A stretch of DNA of 64,000 nucleotides from Streptomyces lasiicapitis (GTDB lineage Bacteria > Actinomycetota > Actinomycetes > Streptomycetales > Streptomycetaceae), in NCBI RefSeq assembly GCF_014646335.1, contig NZ_BMNG01000011.1:330858-394857 (forward strand), in the 5' to 3' direction. The position numbers and the translations under genes are program-made. The notes under the pieces are model-generated. The model did not search any database. It was not told the DNA's origin and was given only the letters and a program-made list of their open reading frames with translations. Of this stretch, positions 44,148-53,407 are shown one piece after another (the first letter of the stretch is position 1; every line of letters starts with the position of its first letter).

Positions 44148-44969
44148 TCAGCGGACGGCGGCCCGCCGGTAGGCCCAGGTGGCGACGGCAAGCGAGACGA
44201 CGCCGACGCCCGCGCAGACCGCGAGGTCGAGCAGGACGACGCCCCAGTCGGGGTCGGGCGCGAAGGTCCGGGCGAGCGCCTCCACGCCGTACGTGGAGGG
44301 CAGCAAGTCACGCGCGTACTGCAGGAACTCGGGCATCCGGTCGGCCGGGAGCACGCCGAGGAGGAGCGCGGCGGACATGCCCATCTGACCGAGCAGGGTG
44401 GCGAGTTCGGGCCGCGGCGCGAGCAGGCCGAGAGCGGCGCCGAGCCCGGCGAGCGCGGCACCGGAGAGCGGGATCACCGCGGCGAGCACCCACAGGTGCG
44501 TCAGCGGTAGCCCGAAGAGCCCGCAGCCGACGACGGCCGTGACGATGGTGCCGGGCACCGTGAAGGAGGCGTACGCGGCCGCGGCGCCGAGGACGACGGC
44601 GGCGGGCGGCACGGGCAGGGTGGCGTAGTGGTCGAGGCCGCCGTCACCGCGGAGCTGGCCGAAGTACTGGGCGAGCAGGTTGAGCGCGACGAAGGCGACC
44701 ACGAGCACCGAGGACCCGGCCACGACGGCATGCGCCTCCCCGCCCCCGTCCACCACGCCCCGCATCAGGATCATGATCCCGACGGACTGGAAGGTGGCGA
44801 CGAAGAGCAGCGGAATCCGCGCGACACGGGCGCGCGAGAGCTGCGCCCGGTAGACGGCGCCCAGGGCTGGCAGGAGCCGCGCCCGCGCCCCGAGCGGCGC
44901 CGCGACGTCCGGCACCGGTACGACGCCCTCCTCGGCGCGCACGACGGCTTCCAGGGGAACGGCACTCAA
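44148..44969 (-). CDS. ABC-2 type transporter permease
   Basis: A 273-aa permease with six predicted membrane helices after a cytoplasmic N-terminus of about 55 residues. Helices such as LLFVATFQSVGIMILM and LSGAALAGLGAALGLLA and the loop YARDLLPSTYGVEALARTF are typical of the ABC-2 export permeases. The TTG at 44969 is chosen because AGGAAGG lies 7 bp upstream; the frame extends further into repeat DNA. It pairs with the ATPase gene 153 bp upstream on the same strand. Likely an exporter of lipid, drug or peptide; substrate unknown. Confidence 0.82.
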   Translation of the reverse strand: MSAVPLEAVVRAEEGVVPVPDVAAPLGARARLLPALGAVYRAQLSRARVARIPLLFVATFQSVGIMILMRGVVDGGGEAHAVVAGSSVLVVAFVALNLLAQYFGQLRGDGGLDHYATLPVPPAAVVLGAAAAYASFTVPGTIVTAVVGCGLFGLPLTHLWVLAAVIPLSGAALAGLGAALGLLAPRPELATLLGQMGMSAALLLGVLPADRMPEFLQYARDLLPSTYGVEALARTFAPDPDWGVVLLDLAVCAGVGVVSLAVATWAYRRAAVR

Positions 44970-45060
44970 CGGACGACCTTCCTGCCGACTGGCCTGACAA
45001 CACCACGCCTCACGGGCGCCCCTCAACCCGGCCCGCACCCACACGGCCCACACGCACGCA

Positions 45061-45120
45061 GCTCACGTCCACACGGCCGACGCACGCGCGGCCCACATCC
45101 ACACGGCCCACATCCACACG
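45061..45120. repeat. 15-bp tandem repeats between ABC ATPase and permease genes
   Basis: GCCCACATCCACACG is repeated perfectly at 45091-45105 and 45106-45120, with a variant at 45061-45075 (GCTCACGTCCACACG) and decayed units on both sides. The array ends at the ATPase stop. The whole 45003-45122 gap has no gene. Confidence 0.8.
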
Positions 45121-45122
45121 GC

Positions 45123-46160
45123 TCACGCCTTCACCAGCCCGTCGCCGCCCCGCCCGCCGAGGGCGAGATACACGTCCTCCAGGCTGGGCGTGGCCAGTGT
45201 GAAGTCGTCGAGCGCGGCGAAGGCGCCCCCGCCGGTGACCGCGGCGACGGCCGCCCGTGCCTCCTCGGGCGCGAGCCGCAGCGTCCACTTGCGCCCGGAC
45301 TCGACCGCGGAGGAGCGCAGCGCGGCGACCTCCGGCACGTCGACGGGCGCCCGCTCGCGCCAGACGAGCTCCACCCGGACCTCCCCCGCGACCTGCTCCT
45401 TGAGCCCGGAGGGGGTGTCGCAGGCGATGACCCGGCCGTGGTCGAGCACGGCGACGCGGTCGAGGACGGTCTCGGCCTCGATGACGTTGTGGGTGACCAG
45501 GAGCACCGTCGTACCGCGCTCGGCCCTGCGCCGGTCGACCGCGCCCCACACGGCGCGCCGCGCCACCGGGTCCATGCCGGTCGTCGGCTCGTCGAGCACG
45601 AGCAGGCGCCGCTCCCCCACCAGGGCGGTGGCGAAGCAGGCGAGCCGGCGCTGACCGCCGGAGAGCTTCTTCAGGGGGCGCGAGGCCAGGGCGGTGAGCC
45701 CCAGCTCGTCCATGACGTCGTCGCGCTCGGCCCGCGCGCGGGCGGTTTCGAGGCCGCGCAGGCGCGCGGTCGTCTCGACGGCGAGGGAGACGGTCAGCTC
45801 GTCGAGGGCGGTGGACTCCTGCCCCAGATAGGCGAGGAGCCGGGCGGCCCGCTCCGGGTGGCGCACGATGTCGTGCCCGAGGACGTGGACACTGCCGCTG
45901 TCGGGCCGCATCAGCCCGGTGAGCTGGCGTACGAGGGTGGACTTGCCCGCGCCGTTGGGTCCGAGGAGGCCGAAGATCTCGCCGCGGCCGACCTCGATGC
46001 CGAGGCCGTCGCTGGCCCGGACCTCGGGTGTCGCGGGCCTGCCGCGCCTGCCGCGGGCGGCCGGATAGACCTTGACCAGGTCACGCACGACGCAGACGGC
46101 ATCGCTGCCGTGCCCCTGCCGGAGCCCCTGTCGGACTGCCTGTGCCGCGCGCGTACTCAC
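45123..46160 (-). CDS. ABC transporter ATP-binding protein
   Basis: A 345-aa ATPase of the DrrA/NodI-like export class. Walker A GPNGAGKST, Q-loop GQEST, signature LSGGQRRLA, Walker B LLVLDEPTTGMDP and the switch His in LLVTHNV are intact. About 100 residues after the ATPase core form the C-terminal DUF4162-like domain typical of exporters. The GTG at 46160 has no ribosome site, so a start a few codons later is possible. It drives the ABC-2 permease encoded next. Confidence 0.92.
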   Translation of the reverse strand: MSTRAAQAVRQGLRQGHGSDAVCVVRDLVKVYPAARGRRGRPATPEVRASDGLGIEVGRGEIFGLLGPNGAGKSTLVRQLTGLMRPDSGSVHVLGHDIVRHPERAARLLAYLGQESTALDELTVSLAVETTARLRGLETARARAERDDVMDELGLTALASRPLKKLSGGQRRLACFATALVGERRLLVLDEPTTGMDPVARRAVWGAVDRRRAERGTTVLLVTHNVIEAETVLDRVAVLDHGRVIACDTPSGLKEQVAGEVRVELVWRERAPVDVPEVAALRSSAVESGRKWTLRLAPEEARAAVAAVTGGGAFAALDDFTLATPSLEDVYLALGGRGGDGLVKA

Positions 46161-46226
46161 GAAGGACGAGGGTACGGGGTCCGATGTCCGGTATGGCGCG
46201 CGGGGCGGCTCTCACGCCCCCTCGTC

Positions 46227-46281
46227 GCACCGAAATCCCGCCGAAGCCGCACCGAAATCGCACCGGAAGTCGCGCCGGAAG
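46227..46281. repeat. Array of five ~11-bp repeats upstream of the ABC ATPase gene
   Basis: Units of the type GCACCGAAATC: 46227-46237 and 46249-46259 are identical, with CCGCCGAAGCC between and two further variants (GCACCGGAAGTC, GCGCCGGAAG) after. The 11-bp period matches the DNA helix, so the units face the same side, as in a protein-binding array. They lie 67 bp or more upstream of the ATPase start and just past the NYN gene stop. Confidence 0.6.
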
Positions 46282-46298
46282 AGGGCCGCAGCCCCTCC

Positions 46299-47519
46299 CT
46301 ACTCCCCCGCGGGAGCGTGCTCGGCGGCCGTCCTGACGTCGATCTCGCGCCAGAAGCCCGCCCGGATCGCGTACCGGTCGTGCTCGTCGATCTGGTCGTC
46401 CTTGTGGGCGAGCAGGCCGAACCTGGCCGCGTACCGGAGCAGTTCGCCGTCGACGCGGTGCGGGATGCGCGGGTACATCGTGGACAGCTTCTGGAGGTTG
46501 TGCTGCTCGGGCAGGCGCGCCATCCAGCGGCGGGCGAAGACCTGCCCGACCTCGTAGGGATCGCCGCCGACCGTGGTGATGTCCTCCTCGCGGTCCGCCC
46601 AGCGCTGCTCGGCCGTGGTGAGCTGGGCGAGCGTCGGCAGGGCCGCGACCTCGGCGGACTCGGCGGGGGTGCCGGGGCGGTCGACCCAGCCCTTGTCGGA
46701 GGACCAGCGCAGGGTCGCGTTGGCCGGTTCCTTGGCGGGCTGGGTGCCGGGGCCGCGCAGGGCGGCGAGGTCCTTGGGGGTGGGGACGCCCTTGGCGGCC
46801 GGAACGCGCTCCCCGTTCTCCTGGCCGCCCGCGGCGCCGACGGGGTGCGGCGCGGGGGCCTGGCGGGCCTGGTCGGCGCCGGTGGCGAGCGCGGACTCGG
46901 GCAGCGGCGCGGAGAGGATCGCGGCGATCTCGGGGCGCGGGGCGGGCGGCGGGGCGCAGACGCCGGTCAGTTCCTTGGCGCGGACGGCCTTGGTGATCCA
47001 GGTGCGGTCGAGGACGCGCCGCTCGTCGGCCTCGGCGACCAGGTCCTCCGACTGGTTGTAGTCGCCGTCGGCGGCCTGCACGGCCCACAGGTGGACGGCG
47101 ACGCCGTGCTCCTTGGCGGCCATCATCCCGGGCAGCAGATCGCCGTCGCCGGTGACGAGCACGACGTCGGAGCAGGCGCGGTTGCGGGCGAGCTCGGTCA
47201 GCTCGGCGTGCATCGCGGCGTCCACACCCTTCTGCGCCCAGCGTCCGTCGCTGCGGGTCAGGGCGCCGAGGCGGACGGTGACGCGCGGCATCACGCGGAG
47301 CCTTCGGTGCTCCGGCTGGGGTACGCGGTCGGGGGCGCCGTCGAACCAGTAGATCCGCAGCAGGGGGCGCTCGGTGTCGGACTCGGCGCGCTCGCGCAGG
47401 CCCTGGATGAGGGCGGTGTGATCGACGGTGATTCTGGACCGGGAGGGCTCTCCCGCGAGGAGGCTCGCGGCGGCTCCCAGCAGATACCCGGCGTCCACCA
47501 GGACGATGCAGCGGTCCAC
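46299..47519 (-). CDS. NYN domain (PIN-like ribonuclease) protein
   Basis: 406 aa. The N-terminal 190 residues are an NYN/PIN-like domain: DRCIVLVDAGYLLGAA with the first metal Asp, GVDAAMHAEL, SDVVLVTGDGDLLPGM with the later Asp pair, and a following strand. The middle is Ala/Pro-rich and disordered. The C-terminal 120 residues form a helical domain (YEVGQVFARRWMARLPEQHNLQKLST). NYN proteins are usually metal-dependent RNases. GTG 47519 is chosen (VDRCIVLVDAG, GAGG 9 bp upstream); GTG 47528 is the alternative. Target unknown. Confidence 0.82.
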   Translation of the reverse strand: MDRCIVLVDAGYLLGAAASLLAGEPSRSRITVDHTALIQGLRERAESDTERPLLRIYWFDGAPDRVPQPEHRRLRVMPRVTVRLGALTRSDGRWAQKGVDAAMHAELTELARNRACSDVVLVTGDGDLLPGMMAAKEHGVAVHLWAVQAADGDYNQSEDLVAEADERRVLDRTWITKAVRAKELTGVCAPPPAPRPEIAAILSAPLPESALATGADQARQAPAPHPVGAAGGQENGERVPAAKGVPTPKDLAALRGPGTQPAKEPANATLRWSSDKGWVDRPGTPAESAEVAALPTLAQLTTAEQRWADREEDITTVGGDPYEVGQVFARRWMARLPEQHNLQKLSTMYPRIPHRVDGELLRYAARFGLLAHKDDQIDEHDRYAIRAGFWREIDVRTAAEHAPAGE

Positions 47520-47838
47520 GCGATCCACCCTCTTTCCCTGGAAGATTCCTGAAGGTGCCCGAAGGTCCCACAGATCCCGAGTGGGGATCAGGAGATTCAA
47601 AGGATCGGGAGATCCAGAGGTTCCTGGAGGATCCTGGAGGTCACTTCGGGTTTCCTTCGAGTCTGCCCGACCTCGGGGAGGTTAACGGCCCGAACTCGAT
47701 CTTCGGCGTGGCGTATCCGCTCTGTACCCATCGACAGCCCTTATTACGCACGGTAATTATCCAAAATGCGCGTTTTGTGGACCTATGTGAGTCTGGTCGC
47801 GTTACGGCCCCCGGATCCCCCGCAGGAGGAAGATCACC
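47520..47838. other. Intergenic region rich in GATC and AT-rich promoter DNA
   Basis: 319 bp between the divergent NYN and 62-aa genes. The left half (47540-47650) has many GATC/GGATC and TCCTGGAGG-like words in loose repetition. The right half (47735-47790) is AT-rich for this genome (TTATTACGCACGGTAATTATCC, with TTACG..CGGTAA symmetry) and probably holds the promoter of the 62-aa gene. No gene is seen. Confidence 0.5.
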
Positions 47839-48027
47839 ATGGCCAAGAACAAGAACCGCGATCGTCATCAGAAGGCCGCCCAGCAGAACCGCGGCTCGCA
47901 GGCCGAGTCAGCCTCGGAGCAGGCGAGGTCGGCCGCGACCGAGGCCCGGCAGGCCATGGAGTCGCAGGCCCAGGGCAGCCCGGCGGAAGTTGCCCGTAAG
48001 CACCAGCGCCGCTTCGGCCACAACTGA
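47839..48027 (+). CDS. Small basic hypothetical protein, 62 aa
   Basis: MAKNKNRDRHQKAAQQNRGS and a Gln/Ala/Glu-rich middle, ending AEVARKHQRRFGHN. Hydrophilic and probably disordered or helical, with basic ends. The ATG has CAGGAGGAAG upstream, an excellent ribosome site, and a clean terminator follows. Proteins of this type are common in Streptomyces genomes without a known role. It stands alone between divergent and convergent neighbours. Confidence 0.75.
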   Translation: MAKNKNRDRHQKAAQQNRGSQAESASEQARSAATEARQAMESQAQGSPAEVARKHQRRFGHN

Positions 48028-48074
48028 CGCAATTGACGCCGGTCCAGGCACACATGCCGGCACAGGCACACATG

Positions 48075-48103
48075 AGGGGCGCACCCGAACCGGGTGCGCC
48101 CCT
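48075..48103. terminator. Bidirectional terminator
   Basis: AGGGGCGCACCCG pairs perfectly with CGGGTGCGCCCCT over a 3-base loop, between the convergent 62-aa gene and dnaE; TTGG follows on the plus strand. Confidence 0.85.
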
Positions 48104-48126
48104 TGGCCATGCCGTGATCCAGAAAG

Positions 48127-51100
48127 TCAGCCCGCCAGGCAGGACGGGCCGAGCAGCACCTTCAGGTCGCCGAAGAGTGCCGGGTCGGGCTTCACGCGGT
48201 GCCGGTCGAGCCGGAGCACCGTGGTCTTCTGGGCGCCCTGGAGCTTGATCCGCACCTCGCTGTTGCCCCGGTGGTGGCTGAGGATCTCGCCGAGGCGGGT
48301 GACCATCGGCGGGCTCACCTTCACGGTCGGGATGGTGATGAGGACGGGCGCGTTGGTGCCGGCGTTCGACAGGTCGGGGACCTGCATCTCCATGGCGACG
48401 AGGCGCGGGACGTCCTCGCGCTTGTCGAGGCGTCCCTTGACGAACACCACGGCGTCCTCGACCAGTTGCGTGGACACCAGCTGATACGTCGCCGGGAAGA
48501 ACATGCACTCGATCGAGCCCGCGAGGTCCTCCACCGTGGCGATCGCCCACGCGTTGCCCTGCTTGGTCATCTTGCGCTGCAGCCCGGAGATGATGCCGCC
48601 GATGGTGACGACCGCTCCGTCGGAGAAGTCTCCGCCGGTCAGCTGCCCGATCCCCGCGTCCGCCTTGTCGGAGAGCACGTGCTCAAGGCCGAACAGCGGG
48701 TGGTCCGAGACGTACAGACCCAGCATCTCCCGCTCCTGGGCGAGGAGATACGTCTTGTCCCACTCGTCGGTGGTGAACTCGACGTCCAGGCCGAAGCCGG
48801 GCTCGCTGGAGTCGTCCTCGCCCATCCCGCCGAACAGGTCGAACTGTCCCTCGGCCTCCTTGCGCTTGACCGCCACCACGTTGTCGATCATCGGCTCGTA
48901 CTGCGCGGTCAGGCCCTTGCGGGTGTGCCCCATGGTGTCGAACGCGCCCGCCTTGATCAGCGACTCCGTGGTGCGCTTGTTGCAGGCGGCCGCCTCCACC
49001 TTGTCCAGGTAGTCCGGGAACGAGGCGAACTTCCCCTTCGCCTTGCGCGAGCGGATGATCGACTCGACCACGTTCGTGCCGACGTTGCGCACCGCCTCGA
49101 GGCCGAACAGGATCACGTCGTCACCCTGGGCGGCGAAGTTGTGCACCGACTCGTTCACGTTCGGCGGCAGCACCTTGATGCCCATGCGACGGCACTCGTT
49201 GAGATACACCGCCGACTTGTCCTTGTCGTCCTTCACGGACGTCAGCAGCGCCGCCATGTACTCGGCCGGGTAATTCGCCTTGAGATACGCGGTCCAGTAG
49301 GTGACGAGGCCGTACGCGGACGAGTGCGCCTTGTTGAACGCGTATCCGGCGAAGGGCACCAGGACGTCCCAGAGGGCCTGGATCGCGGCGTCCGAGAAGC
49401 CCTTGTCGCGGGCGCCCTTCTGGAAGAGGACGAAGTTCTTCTCCAGCTCTTCGGGCTTCTTCTTGCCCATCACGCGGCGCAGGATGTCGGCCTCGCCGAG
49501 CGAGTAACCGGCGATGATCTGGGCGGCCTTCTGCACCTGCTCCTGGTACACGATGAGGCCGTAGGTGAGGCCGAGCGTCTCCTTCAGGGGCTCTTCGAGC
49601 TCCTTGTGGATCGGCGTGATCTCCTGGCGGCCGTTCTTGCGCTCCGCGTAGTTCGTGTGCGAGTTCATGCCCATCGGGCCCGGCCGGTACAGGGCCGAGA
49701 CGGCGGAAATGTCCTCGAAGTTGTCGGGCTGCATCTGGCGGAGCAGCGAGCGCATCGGGCCGCCGTCGAACTGGAACACGCCGAGCGTGTCACCGCGGCA
49801 GAGCAGTTCGTACGTCTTGGGGTCGTCGAGCGGAAGGGAGAGCATCTCCAGCTCGATGCCCTTGTTGGCCTCCACCATCTTCACGGCGTCGTCCATGATC
49901 GTGAGGTTCCTGAGGCCCAGGAAGTCCATCTTGATCAGGCCGAGCGACTCGCACTGGGGATAGTCCCACTGCGTGATGGTCACGCCGTCGGTGTGCCGGA
50001 CCCAGATCGGGGCGTGCTCGATGATGGGCTCGCTGGACATGATCACGCCCGCGGCGTGCACGCCCATCTGCCGGACCAGGCCCTCGACGCCCTTGGCGGT
50101 GTCGATGACCTTCTTGACGTCCGGCTCGTTCTCGTACATCCCCCGGATCTCGCCCGCCTCGCTGTAGCGCGGGTGCTTGGGGTCGGTGATGCCGGAGAGG
50201 TCGATGCCCTTGCCGAGGACGTCGGCGGGCATGGCCTTGGTGAGGCGGTCGCCCATCGCGTACGGATAGCCGAGGACTCGGGCGGAGTCCTTGATGGCGT
50301 TCTTCGCCTTGATCTTTCCGTACGTACCGATCATGGCGACCTTGTCCTCGCCGTACTTCTCGGTCACGTACCTGATCACTTCGACGCGCCGACGCTCGTC
50401 GAAGTCGATGTCGACGTCGGGCATGGAGACGCGCTCGGGGTTGAGGAACCGCTCGAAGATCAGTCCGTGCTCGATCGGGTCGAGGTCGGTGATGCCCATG
50501 GCGTACGCCACGATCGAGCCGGCCGCGGAGCCACGCCCCGGGCCCACCGCGATGCCGTTGTTCTTGGCCCACATGATGAAGTCCGCGACGACCAGGAAGT
50601 ATCCCGGGAACCCCATCTGGATGATGATGTCCATCTCGTAGTCCGCCTGGCGCTGGCGGTCGTCGGGGACACCTCCGGGATAGCGGCGGTTCATGCCGCG
50701 CCGCACTTCCTCCTTGAACCAGGTGGTGTTGGTGTAGCCCTCTTCCGGGATGTCGAACTTCGGCATGAGGTCGCGCTTCTCGAACATGCCGGTCGTGTCG
50801 ATCTGCTCCGCCACGAGCAGCGTGTTCGCGCACCCCTCCTGCCAGGCGTCGGAGGAATCGACGGCGTACATCTCGTCCGTCGACTTCAGGTAGTAGCCCG
50901 TGCCGTCGAACCGGAAGCGGTCCGGGTCCGAGAGGTTCTTGCCCGTCTGGATGCACAGCAGGGCGTCGTGCGCCGTCGCCTCGTGCGCGTACGTGTAGTG
51001 CGAGTCGTTGGTGACCAGCGGCGGGATGCCCAGCTTCTTGCCGACCCGCAGCAGGTCCTCGCGCACCCGCCGCTCGATGTCGATCCCGTGGTCCATCAGC

Positions 51101-51669
51101 TCCAGGAAGTACCGGTCCTTGCCGAAGATGTCCTGGTACTCCGAAGCCGCCTGCACCGCCTCGTCGAACTGCCCGAGCCGCAGTCGCGTCTGCAGCTCAC
51201 CCGAAGGACAGCCGGTCGAGGCGATCAGCCCCTCCGACCACTGGGAGATCGTCTCCTTGTCCATCCGCGGCCACTTCTGCAGCCAGCCCTCGGCGTACGC
51301 GTCCGAGGACAGCCGGAAGAGGTTGTGCAGCCCCGTCTTGTTCGCCGCCCAGATCGTCTTGTGCGTGTAACCACCCGAACCCGACACGTCGTCGCGCTTC
51401 TGGTGCGGCTGCCCCCACTGGATCTTCCGCTTGTTGCGGCGCGACTCGGGCGCCACATACGCCTCGATCCCGATGATCGGCGTCACCCCGGCCTTCTTCG
51501 CCGTGTGGAAGAAGTCGTACGCCCCGTGCAGGTTGCCGTGGTCGGACATCGCGATGTGCGTCATGCCCATCTCGTTGCACGCGTTGAACATGTCCTTCAG
51601 CCGCGCGGCACCGTCCAGGAGCGAGTACTGGGTGTGGACGTGCAGGTGCGTGAAAGGCGGCTTCGACAC
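48127..51669 (-). CDS. dnaE: DNA polymerase III subunit alpha (replicative)
   Basis: The 1180-aa catalytic subunit of the chromosomal replicase. The N-terminal PHP domain retains HLHVH (His8, 10, 12) and SDHGN. The polymerase active site is PDVDIDFDERRR (Asp418-424), with GPGRGSAAGS just before it. The C-terminal part holds the helix-hairpin-helix, OB-fold (near GAVVTIGGIISGLQRKMTKQGN) and tail that bind clamp and tau. GTG 51669 (VSKPPFTHLHVH) is chosen on TTGGAGG 8 bp upstream; the ORF frame extends 29 codons further. Length matches the actinobacterial DnaE1 type. Confidence 0.97.
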   Translation of the reverse strand: MSKPPFTHLHVHTQYSLLDGAARLKDMFNACNEMGMTHIAMSDHGNLHGAYDFFHTAKKAGVTPIIGIEAYVAPESRRNKRKIQWGQPHQKRDDVSGSGGYTHKTIWAANKTGLHNLFRLSSDAYAEGWLQKWPRMDKETISQWSEGLIASTGCPSGELQTRLRLGQFDEAVQAASEYQDIFGKDRYFLELMDHGIDIERRVREDLLRVGKKLGIPPLVTNDSHYTYAHEATAHDALLCIQTGKNLSDPDRFRFDGTGYYLKSTDEMYAVDSSDAWQEGCANTLLVAEQIDTTGMFEKRDLMPKFDIPEEGYTNTTWFKEEVRRGMNRRYPGGVPDDRQRQADYEMDIIIQMGFPGYFLVVADFIMWAKNNGIAVGPGRGSAAGSIVAYAMGITDLDPIEHGLIFERFLNPERVSMPDVDIDFDERRRVEVIRYVTEKYGEDKVAMIGTYGKIKAKNAIKDSARVLGYPYAMGDRLTKAMPADVLGKGIDLSGITDPKHPRYSEAGEIRGMYENEPDVKKVIDTAKGVEGLVRQMGVHAAGVIMSSEPIIEHAPIWVRHTDGVTITQWDYPQCESLGLIKMDFLGLRNLTIMDDAVKMVEANKGIELEMLSLPLDDPKTYELLCRGDTLGVFQFDGGPMRSLLRQMQPDNFEDISAVSALYRPGPMGMNSHTNYAERKNGRQEITPIHKELEEPLKETLGLTYGLIVYQEQVQKAAQIIAGYSLGEADILRRVMGKKKPEELEKNFVLFQKGARDKGFSDAAIQALWDVLVPFAGYAFNKAHSSAYGLVTYWTAYLKANYPAEYMAALLTSVKDDKDKSAVYLNECRRMGIKVLPPNVNESVHNFAAQGDDVILFGLEAVRNVGTNVVESIIRSRKAKGKFASFPDYLDKVEAAACNKRTTESLIKAGAFDTMGHTRKGLTAQYEPMIDNVVAVKRKEAEGQFDLFGGMGEDDSSEPGFGLDVEFTTDEWDKTYLLAQEREMLGLYVSDHPLFGLEHVLSDKADAGIGQLTGGDFSDGAVVTIGGIISGLQRKMTKQGNAWAIATVEDLAGSIECMFFPATYQLVSTQLVEDAVVFVKGRLDKREDVPRLVAMEMQVPDLSNAGTNAPVLITIPTVKVSPPMVTRLGEILSHHRGNSEVRIKLQGAQKTTVLRLDRHRVKPDPALFGDLKVLLGPSCLAG

Positions 51670-51897
51670 GGCGTGGGCCTCCAACGGGAACACTGGGCGA
51701 CAGGCTGCGGACAGTCTGGGTGGACAGCGTGGAAGTCTAATCGGCGGGACTGACATCGAGGTCTAATACTGTGGCGCGTAGCGCCTCGATGAGGGGTGGT
51801 GGCCGGGTGGCGGGTGGGCGGGCACTCGGGAGTACGGTCGGGCGTTGGAGAGGGCGGAAGACCGTCCCATATGTCATGCACCAGGAGGCACCCCGCG

Positions 51898-53244
51898 ATG
51901 TCGGTCCCGCAGCCCACCGCCGACCAGCGCGGCGAGGAGATCCTCGCCGTCTTCGACACCGCGTTCGGCGAGCTGCTCGCCGCCGACCCCGCCGCGTTCC
52001 GGGTGAAGTTCCGGAAGATGGCGGCCTCGGCCTTCGCGTTCTACCGCGGCACGGCCGGCCTCTTCTACCACGACCTGGAGCGCGAGCAGCACGACAGCGG
52101 GTCCAGCGGGTCCGCTGAGTACATGGACGACCGCACGGGCCGCGTCTGGATCCACGGCGACCTGCACGCCGAGAACTTCGGCACGTACATGGACTCCCAG
52201 GGCCGCCTGATCTTCAACGTCAACGACTTCGACGAGGCGTACGTGGGCCCCTTCACCTGGGACCTCAAGCGCCTGGCCGCCTCCCTGGCCCTGATCGGGT
52301 ACACGAAGGCACTCAGCGACGAGCAGATCACCAAGCTGGTCCGTACGTACGCCGCGGCGTACCGCGAGCGGATCCACGACCTGGCGACGGGCGCGAAGAG
52401 CGACGAGGTGCCGCCGTTCACGCTGGACACGGCCCAGGGCCCCCTCCTGGGCGCCCTGCGCGCCGCCCGCTCGCTGACCCGCTTCAGTCTCCTGGAGTCG
52501 ATGACGGAGATCCGTGACTTCGAGCGCCGCTTCGCGCCGGGCGGCGGCTCCATCGAGCTGGACGCGGCCACGCGGTACAAGGTCCTTGCCGCGTTCGACG
52601 GCTATCTGGAGACGCTGCCGGAGTCCTCCCTGACCCGCCCGGACTCCTACCGGGTCAAGGACGTGGTGGGCCGCCGCGGCATCGGCATCGGCTCCGCCGG
52701 GCTGCCCTCGTACAACATCCTCCTGGAGGGCAACAGCGACGCGCTGGAGAACGACGTCGTGATCTACCTGAAGCAGGCCCAGACCCCGGCCGTCTCCCGG
52801 CACATCACGGACCCCGCGATCCGCGGCTACTTCCAGCACGAGGGCCACCGCACGGTCATCTCCCAGCGCGCCCTGCAGGCGCACGCGGACCCCTGGCTCG
52901 GCTGGACCGAGCTGGACGGCGCGGGCCAGCTCGTCGCCGAGGTCTCGCCGTACGCGGTGGACCTGGACTGGTCGGACATCGACGACGTGGAGGAGATCTC
53001 CGCCGTGGTCGCCGACCTGGGCCGGGCCACGGCGACCATGCACTCCGCGGCGGACGACGAGTCCGGGCACTCGGACCTGGTGCCGTTCTCCACGGAGCGG
53101 GCCATCGACGCCGCCATCGCGGCCGACGAGGGCGGCTTCGCCGACCTCCTGGTGGACTTCGCGCACCGCTACGGCGCACGGGCGCGCGCCGACCACCAGA
53201 TCTTCGTCGACCTCTTCCGCAACGGCCGGATCCCGGGCCTGTAG
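51898..53244 (+). CDS. DUF2252 family protein
   Basis: A 448-aa protein of the DUF2252 family, which has a kinase-like (aminoglycoside phosphotransferase) fold. RVWIHGDLHAENFGTY contains the HGDLHxxN catalytic-loop motif, and LIFNVNDFDEAYVGPFTWDLKRLAASL the following acidic metal motif. It is therefore probably an active phosphotransferase, substrate unknown. The ATG at 51898 has GGAGG 9 bp upstream. Divergent from dnaE; the 228-bp gap 51670-51897 carries AT-rich TTAGAC words in both orientations but no gene. Confidence 0.88.
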   Translation: MSVPQPTADQRGEEILAVFDTAFGELLAADPAAFRVKFRKMAASAFAFYRGTAGLFYHDLEREQHDSGSSGSAEYMDDRTGRVWIHGDLHAENFGTYMDSQGRLIFNVNDFDEAYVGPFTWDLKRLAASLALIGYTKALSDEQITKLVRTYAAAYRERIHDLATGAKSDEVPPFTLDTAQGPLLGALRAARSLTRFSLLESMTEIRDFERRFAPGGGSIELDAATRYKVLAAFDGYLETLPESSLTRPDSYRVKDVVGRRGIGIGSAGLPSYNILLEGNSDALENDVVIYLKQAQTPAVSRHITDPAIRGYFQHEGHRTVISQRALQAHADPWLGWTELDGAGQLVAEVSPYAVDLDWSDIDDVEEISAVVADLGRATATMHSAADDESGHSDLVPFSTERAIDAAIAADEGGFADLLVDFAHRYGARARADHQIFVDLFRNGRIPGL

Positions 53245-53278
53245 GCCGCGGCGCCGTCGCGGACCGGCCTCGCCGGAT

Positions 53279-53350
53279 GCGTGTTGTCCGGCCTTGTCGG
53301 ACGCGTGTTGTCCGCCCTCGCCGGGCGCGTGTTGTCCGGCCTTTGTCGGA
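53279..53350. repeat. Three 24-bp tandem repeats
   Basis: GCGTGTTGTCCG starts units at 53279, 53303 and 53327, each followed by a variable GCCTTGTCGGAC-like half, an exact 24-bp period. A partial earlier unit lies at 53255-53278. It begins about 10 bp after the DUF2252 stop. Confidence 0.85.
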
Positions 53351-53355
53351 TTCAT

Positions 53356-53376
53356 AGGGACCCTTTAGGGGTCCCT
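53356..53376. promoter_or_regulatory. AGGGACCC-5-GGGTCCCT inverted repeat
   Basis: A perfect 8-bp inverted repeat with TTTAG in the centre, 31 bp upstream of the ATG at 53408. It could be the operator of that gene or a terminator for the DUF2252 gene. No T-run follows. Confidence 0.4.
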
Positions 53377-53407
53377 TACGACGGCTCATGGCAAACTCGC
53401 TTGCGCG

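Noticed and set aside
48199..51753. 1184-codon open frame opposite dnaE
   Set aside because: Antisense shadow of dnaE, with a composition typical of such shadows.
51734..51767. Paired TTAGAC words between dnaE and the DUF2252 gene as operator
   Set aside because: They are more simply two -10-like boxes; the spacing and flanks show no clear symmetry.
53279..53350. Possible CRISPR or attachment-site array
   Set aside because: Units of 24 bp follow each other without unique spacers, and no cas or integrase gene is near.
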